Assembly: GCF_001544575.2 (NCBI RefSeq) | Contig: NZ_FCNY02000018.1 | Coordinates: forward strand, 1 to 64,000 | DNA from: Caballeronia cordobensis | GTDB lineage: Bacteria; Pseudomonadota; Gammaproteobacteria; Burkholderiales; Burkholderiaceae | Direction: 5' to 3' | Length of the DNA: 64,000 nucleotides | Shown here: positions 61,340 through 64,000 of the stretch, in pieces | How positions within the stretch are numbered: position 1 is the stretch's first letter | How the letters are laid out: every line of letters begins with the position of its first letter | Translations under genes and position numbers: made by a program | Notes under the pieces: generated by a model | The model's database searches: none | Told to the model about the DNA's origin: nothing | What the model saw: the letters and a program-made list of their open reading frames with translations, nothing else

Positions 61340-62269
61340 TCAGTCGAGAATGAAATCGCGCGGCGGCGCGAAGGGTTTCGGCGGCATCTCAAAACCCGCA
61401 TCTTTCGCCATGTCATGCAACGCGACCTCGATCGCCTCGCAGATCGCATTCAGCGCGAGATCGTTTTCTTCGAGCCCGAACGGGTCCTCGATCTGCGCGG
61501 CGATCGCCTCCAGCGCCATGAACGCGTAGGCGACGAGCAGCGCGAAAAGCGGTGTCAGCAGGCCCGCGCCATCGACGAGCCCGAAAGGCAGCAGCGCGCA
61601 GAAGAGATAGATCGTGCGGTGGATCATCACCGAATACGAGAACGGCAGCGGTGTGGATGCGATGCGCTCGCAGCCGCCGATCACATCGGACAGTGCATTC
61701 AGATTGTGTTCGATCGCGAGCAGCGCGTAGCCGTCGATGGCGCCCTGGCGCTTGCGATCGGCGACCCATTCGCCGAGCCAGAGCATGATCGTGGCGGGCC
61801 GAAATTGCGCCGACGCCACGCGCGCATGCAGTTCAGGCGGCAGGCGCGGCGCGAGATCGATGAGGGCGTCGGAGCCGCGCAACTGATGGCGCAGCGCGTG
61901 CGCCAGTGCGCCCAGCGCGCTCAGAAAGCGCCGTGACTCGGCTGCATCGCGCGGCTCGGGCAGCGACAGCGCCTGGCGCCCGAGCGAACGCGACGTGTTG
62001 AGCAGCGCGCCCCACAGCTTGCGGCCTTCCCACCAGCGCTCGTAGCTCGCGCTGTTGCGAAAGCCGAGAAACACCGCGAGCGCGATGCCGACGAGCGCGA
62101 ACGGCGGCGTGCCGAGCCCGATCGGATAGTGGCGCATGTGGTCGTGCATGAAAATCGCCGCGACCGACAGCGCGAAGATCAGCCCGAGGCGCGGCAGCAG
62201 TTGCGGCAGCACCGAACCGCGCCATACGAACAGCAGCCGGAACCAGTTGAGCTTGGGGCGGATGATCAT
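61340..62269 (-). CDS. Bestrophin-like membrane protein
   Basis: This 309-aa protein belongs to the bestrophin/UPF0187 (YneE-like) family: MIIRPKLNWFRLLFVWRGSVLPQLLPRLG, GFRNSASYERWWEGRKLWGALLN, HALRHQLRG and VAYAFMALEAIAAQIEDPFGLEENDLALN, with about four helices. Bacterial relatives form pentameric ion channels. It diverges from nothing nearby; argH lies downstream in the opposite order on the same strand. Confidence 0.88.
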   Translation of the reverse strand: MIIRPKLNWFRLLFVWRGSVLPQLLPRLGLIFALSVAAIFMHDHMRHYPIGLGTPPFALVGIALAVFLGFRNSASYERWWEGRKLWGALLNTSRSLGRQALSLPEPRDAAESRRFLSALGALAHALRHQLRGSDALIDLAPRLPPELHARVASAQFRPATIMLWLGEWVADRKRQGAIDGYALLAIEHNLNALSDVIGGCERIASTPLPFSYSVMIHRTIYLFCALLPFGLVDGAGLLTPLFALLVAYAFMALEAIAAQIEDPFGLEENDLALNAICEAIEVALHDMAKDAGFEMPPKPFAPPRDFILD

Positions 62270-62362
62270 GGCCGGGCGTATCGATGAGCACAGTGGACGA
62301 CCATCGGATTATCCCGAAATTAATCGGCGCGGGGTCGAGACATGAAGACGCACGCGGCAAAA

Positions 62363-62389
62363 AGAAAGGCCGTCATCGCGGACGGCCTT
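62363..62389 (-). terminator. Terminator of argH
   Basis: AAGGCCGTC and GACGGCCTT form a stem around CGCGAT (minus strand), followed by TCTTTTTG, 27 nt after the argH stop codon. Confidence 0.88.
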
Positions 62390-62415
62390 GTCTCGAAGCG
62401 CGAAGCGTCAGGGCA

Positions 62416-63819
62416 TCACAGCGCCGCGCGCGCCGCCTGCGCCGCCGCGCGCACCTGATCGGGCGCGGTGCCGCCCGGATGATTGCGGCTCGCGACCGAC
62501 CCTTCGAGCGTCAGATATTCGAACACGTCCTCGCCGATGAGATGCGCGACGTTCGGCAACTCGATACGCATCGCGTCCAGCGACAAATCCGCGAGGTCGC
62601 AGCCGCGGTCGTCGCAGATACGCACCGCGTGCGCGACCGCTTCGTGCGCATCGCGGAAAGGCAGGCCGCGCTTCACGAGATAGTCCGCGAGATCGGTCGC
62701 GGTCGAGAAGCCCTGCAACGCCGCCGCGCGCATCGCCTGCGGCTTCACCGTGATGCCCGCGGCCATTTCCGCGAAGATGCGCAGCGTGTCCGCGACCGTA
62801 TCGACGGTATCGAAGAGCGGTTCCTTGTCTTCCTGATTGTCCTTGTTGTACGCGAGCGGCTGGCCTTTCATCAGCGTAAGCAGCGCCATCAGATGACCGT
62901 TCACGCGGCCCGTCTTGCCGCGCGCGAGTTCGGGCACGTCGGGGTTCTTCTTCTGCGGCATGATCGACGAGCCCGTGCAGAAGCGGTCCGCCAGATCGAT
63001 GAAGCCCACGCGCGGGCTCATCCACAGCACGAGCTCTTCGGAAAAGCGCGAGACGTGCGTCATAACGAGCGCGGCGGCCGCCGTGAATTCGATCGCGAAA
63101 TCGCGGTCGGACACGGCGTCGAGCGAATTCGCGCAGATGCCGTCGAAGCCGAGCGTCGCGGCGACCGCCTGACGGTCGATCGGATAGCTCGTGCCCGCGA
63201 GCGCCGCCGCGCCCAGCGGCAGGCGGTTCACGCGTTTGCGCGCGTCCTGCATGCGTTCGGCGTCGCGCGAGAACATCTCCACATACGCGAGCAGGTGATG
63301 CCCGAACGTCACCGGCTGCGCGACCTGCAAGTGCGTGAAGCCGGGCATGATGGTGTCGGCGTGTTTCTCGGCCATGTCGATGAGCGCGAGACGCAAGTCC
63401 TTGAGCAACGCGCCGATGCGGTCGATCTCGCCGCGCAGCCACAGGCGGATATCGGTCGCCACCTGATCGTTGCGAGAGCGGCCGGTGTGCAGGCGCTTGC
63501 CGGCATCGCCGATGAGCGCCGTCAGACGCGCCTCGATATTCAGATGCACGTCTTCCAGATCCAGCTTCCACTCGAACTCGCCGCGCTCGATTTCGCCCTT
63601 GATCTGCGTCATGCCGCGCTCGATCGCGGCGAGGTCGTCGGCGCTGATGATTTTCTGCGCCGCGAGCATCGAGGCGTGCGCGAGGGAGCCTTGAATATCG
63701 ACGAGCGCGAGACGTTTATCGAAGAACACCGACGACGTGTAGCGCTTGACGAGCTCCGACATCGGCTCGGAGAAGCGAGCCGACCAGGCTTCGCCTTTTT
63801 TGTGGAGTTGGGACGTCAT
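62416..63819 (-). CDS. argH: Argininosuccinate lyase
   Basis: This 467-aa enzyme of the fumarase/aspartase superfamily splits argininosuccinate into arginine and fumarate, the last arginine step. It shows GRFSEPMSELVKRYTSSVFFDKRLA-type start (ARFSEPMSELV), TGRSRNDQVATDIRLW, TVLPGFTHLQVAQPV-type (PGFTHLQVAQPVTFG) and the signature GSSIMPQKKNPD. It stands far from argD in this window, so arginine genes are dispersed. Confidence 0.95.
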   Translation of the reverse strand: MTSQLHKKGEAWSARFSEPMSELVKRYTSSVFFDKRLALVDIQGSLAHASMLAAQKIISADDLAAIERGMTQIKGEIERGEFEWKLDLEDVHLNIEARLTALIGDAGKRLHTGRSRNDQVATDIRLWLRGEIDRIGALLKDLRLALIDMAEKHADTIMPGFTHLQVAQPVTFGHHLLAYVEMFSRDAERMQDARKRVNRLPLGAAALAGTSYPIDRQAVAATLGFDGICANSLDAVSDRDFAIEFTAAAALVMTHVSRFSEELVLWMSPRVGFIDLADRFCTGSSIMPQKKNPDVPELARGKTGRVNGHLMALLTLMKGQPLAYNKDNQEDKEPLFDTVDTVADTLRIFAEMAAGITVKPQAMRAAALQGFSTATDLADYLVKRGLPFRDAHEAVAHAVRICDDRGCDLADLSLDAMRIELPNVAHLIGEDVFEYLTLEGSVASRNHPGGTAPDQVRAAAQAARAAL

Positions 63820-63883
63820 GGTGTTCTCAACGGAGGTTGGGTTCGATGCGGCTTCGGGAAGTCGGGAATTTTAACATTCGACA

Positions 63884-64000
63884 CTATGGCGACCCGACCA
63901 GAATCACGAGCTTCAAATCCTCGCGGTGCGCCGGCTTGAAGGTGATCTGATTGAACACGATCCGCCCGCGCGACGGGTGATCGAACGCGCGCTCGCCGCC
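63884..64000 (-). CDS. C-terminus of an MmyB-like HTH regulator (partial)
   Basis: The last 38 codons before TAG (minus strand) read AFDHPSRGRIVFNQITF and then KPAHREDLKLVILVGSP. This is the end of the MmyB-like ligand-binding domain found in XRE-family regulators (HPxxGxxxxxxxxF then LxVLxGxP). The N-terminal helix-turn-helix would lie beyond the window edge. Only the tail is visible, so the call is tentative. Confidence 0.6.
   Translation of the reverse strand, partial: GGERAFDHPSRGRIVFNQITFKPAHREDLKLVILVGSP

Noticed and set aside
1..64000. CRISPR arrays, IS elements or prophage genes
   Set aside because: No regularly spaced repeats, transposase, integrase or phage structural genes were found when reading both strands.

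Overview
The window is about 64 kb of GC-rich, densely coding DNA from the main chromosome of a betaproteobacterium of the family Burkholderiaceae, most like Paraburkholderia, Caballeronia or Burkholderia. This rests on the gene families (DUF2486, DUF3460, an AscD-like reductase, TamA/TamB, a CysI-DUF934-CysH arrangement), the gene order and the codon bias. I see no prophage, IS element, CRISPR array or rRNA operon.

Layout. 1-9.2 kb: argD with a GNAT gene, a flavin/iron-sulfur reductase, an SDR protein, an RsuA-type pseudouridine synthase, a TIGR03118 lipoprotein, a zinc-ribbon membrane protein, a low-GC two-gene membrane module (module A) and tRNA-Leu(CAA). 9.3-19.2 kb: a LivK-type binding protein, cysB, and the assimilatory sulfate operon cysI-DUF934-cysH-cysD-cysN-cobA. 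cbiX, the partner of cobA in siroheme synthesis, lies downstream, but a second low-GC membrane module (module B) sits between them. 19.2-30 kb: housekeeping genes lptG, lptF, pepA, holC, ilvD, lgt, a SIMPL protein, an EVE protein, 6S RNA, zapA and a ZapB-like gene. 30.3-41.7 kb: a B12 regulon, opening with a cobalamin riboswitch and btuB, then the uptake permease and ATPase, cobT, cobS and cobC on the plus strand, and btuF, cobD, cbiB and cobU on the minus strand, closed by cobQ. 41.7-47.5 kb: a thioesterase, an orphan ParA, panD, panC, scpA, DUF3460 and tamA. 47.5-64 kb: tamB, metG, a hicB antitoxin relic, an OmpA-like lipoprotein, apbC, a SodC-like lipoprotein, dcd, an inducible-type amino-acid decarboxylase, a GST, a bestrophin-like protein, argH and the end of an MmyB-like regulator.

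How the genes work together. The sulfur operon reduces sulfate to sulfide. Its CysI needs siroheme, which cobA and cbiX help make. The B12 cluster imports corrinoids and completes the nucleotide loop, so it looks like salvage and late assembly rather than full de novo synthesis. lptF and lptG export LPS. tamA and tamB form the translocation and assembly module.

Most unusual points. (1) Modules A and B, 9 kb apart, look like diverged copies of one uncharacterised pair: a roughly 144-aa four-helix membrane protein overlapping a small membrane protein that ends its helix region with a PDES motif. I recognise no family for them. In module A the larger gene is frameshifted. (2) cobU has lost part of its P-loop through a small out-of-frame deletion. 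(3) A SodC-like lipoprotein lacks most of its metal ligands. (4) A headless hicB relic lies in the metG leader region.
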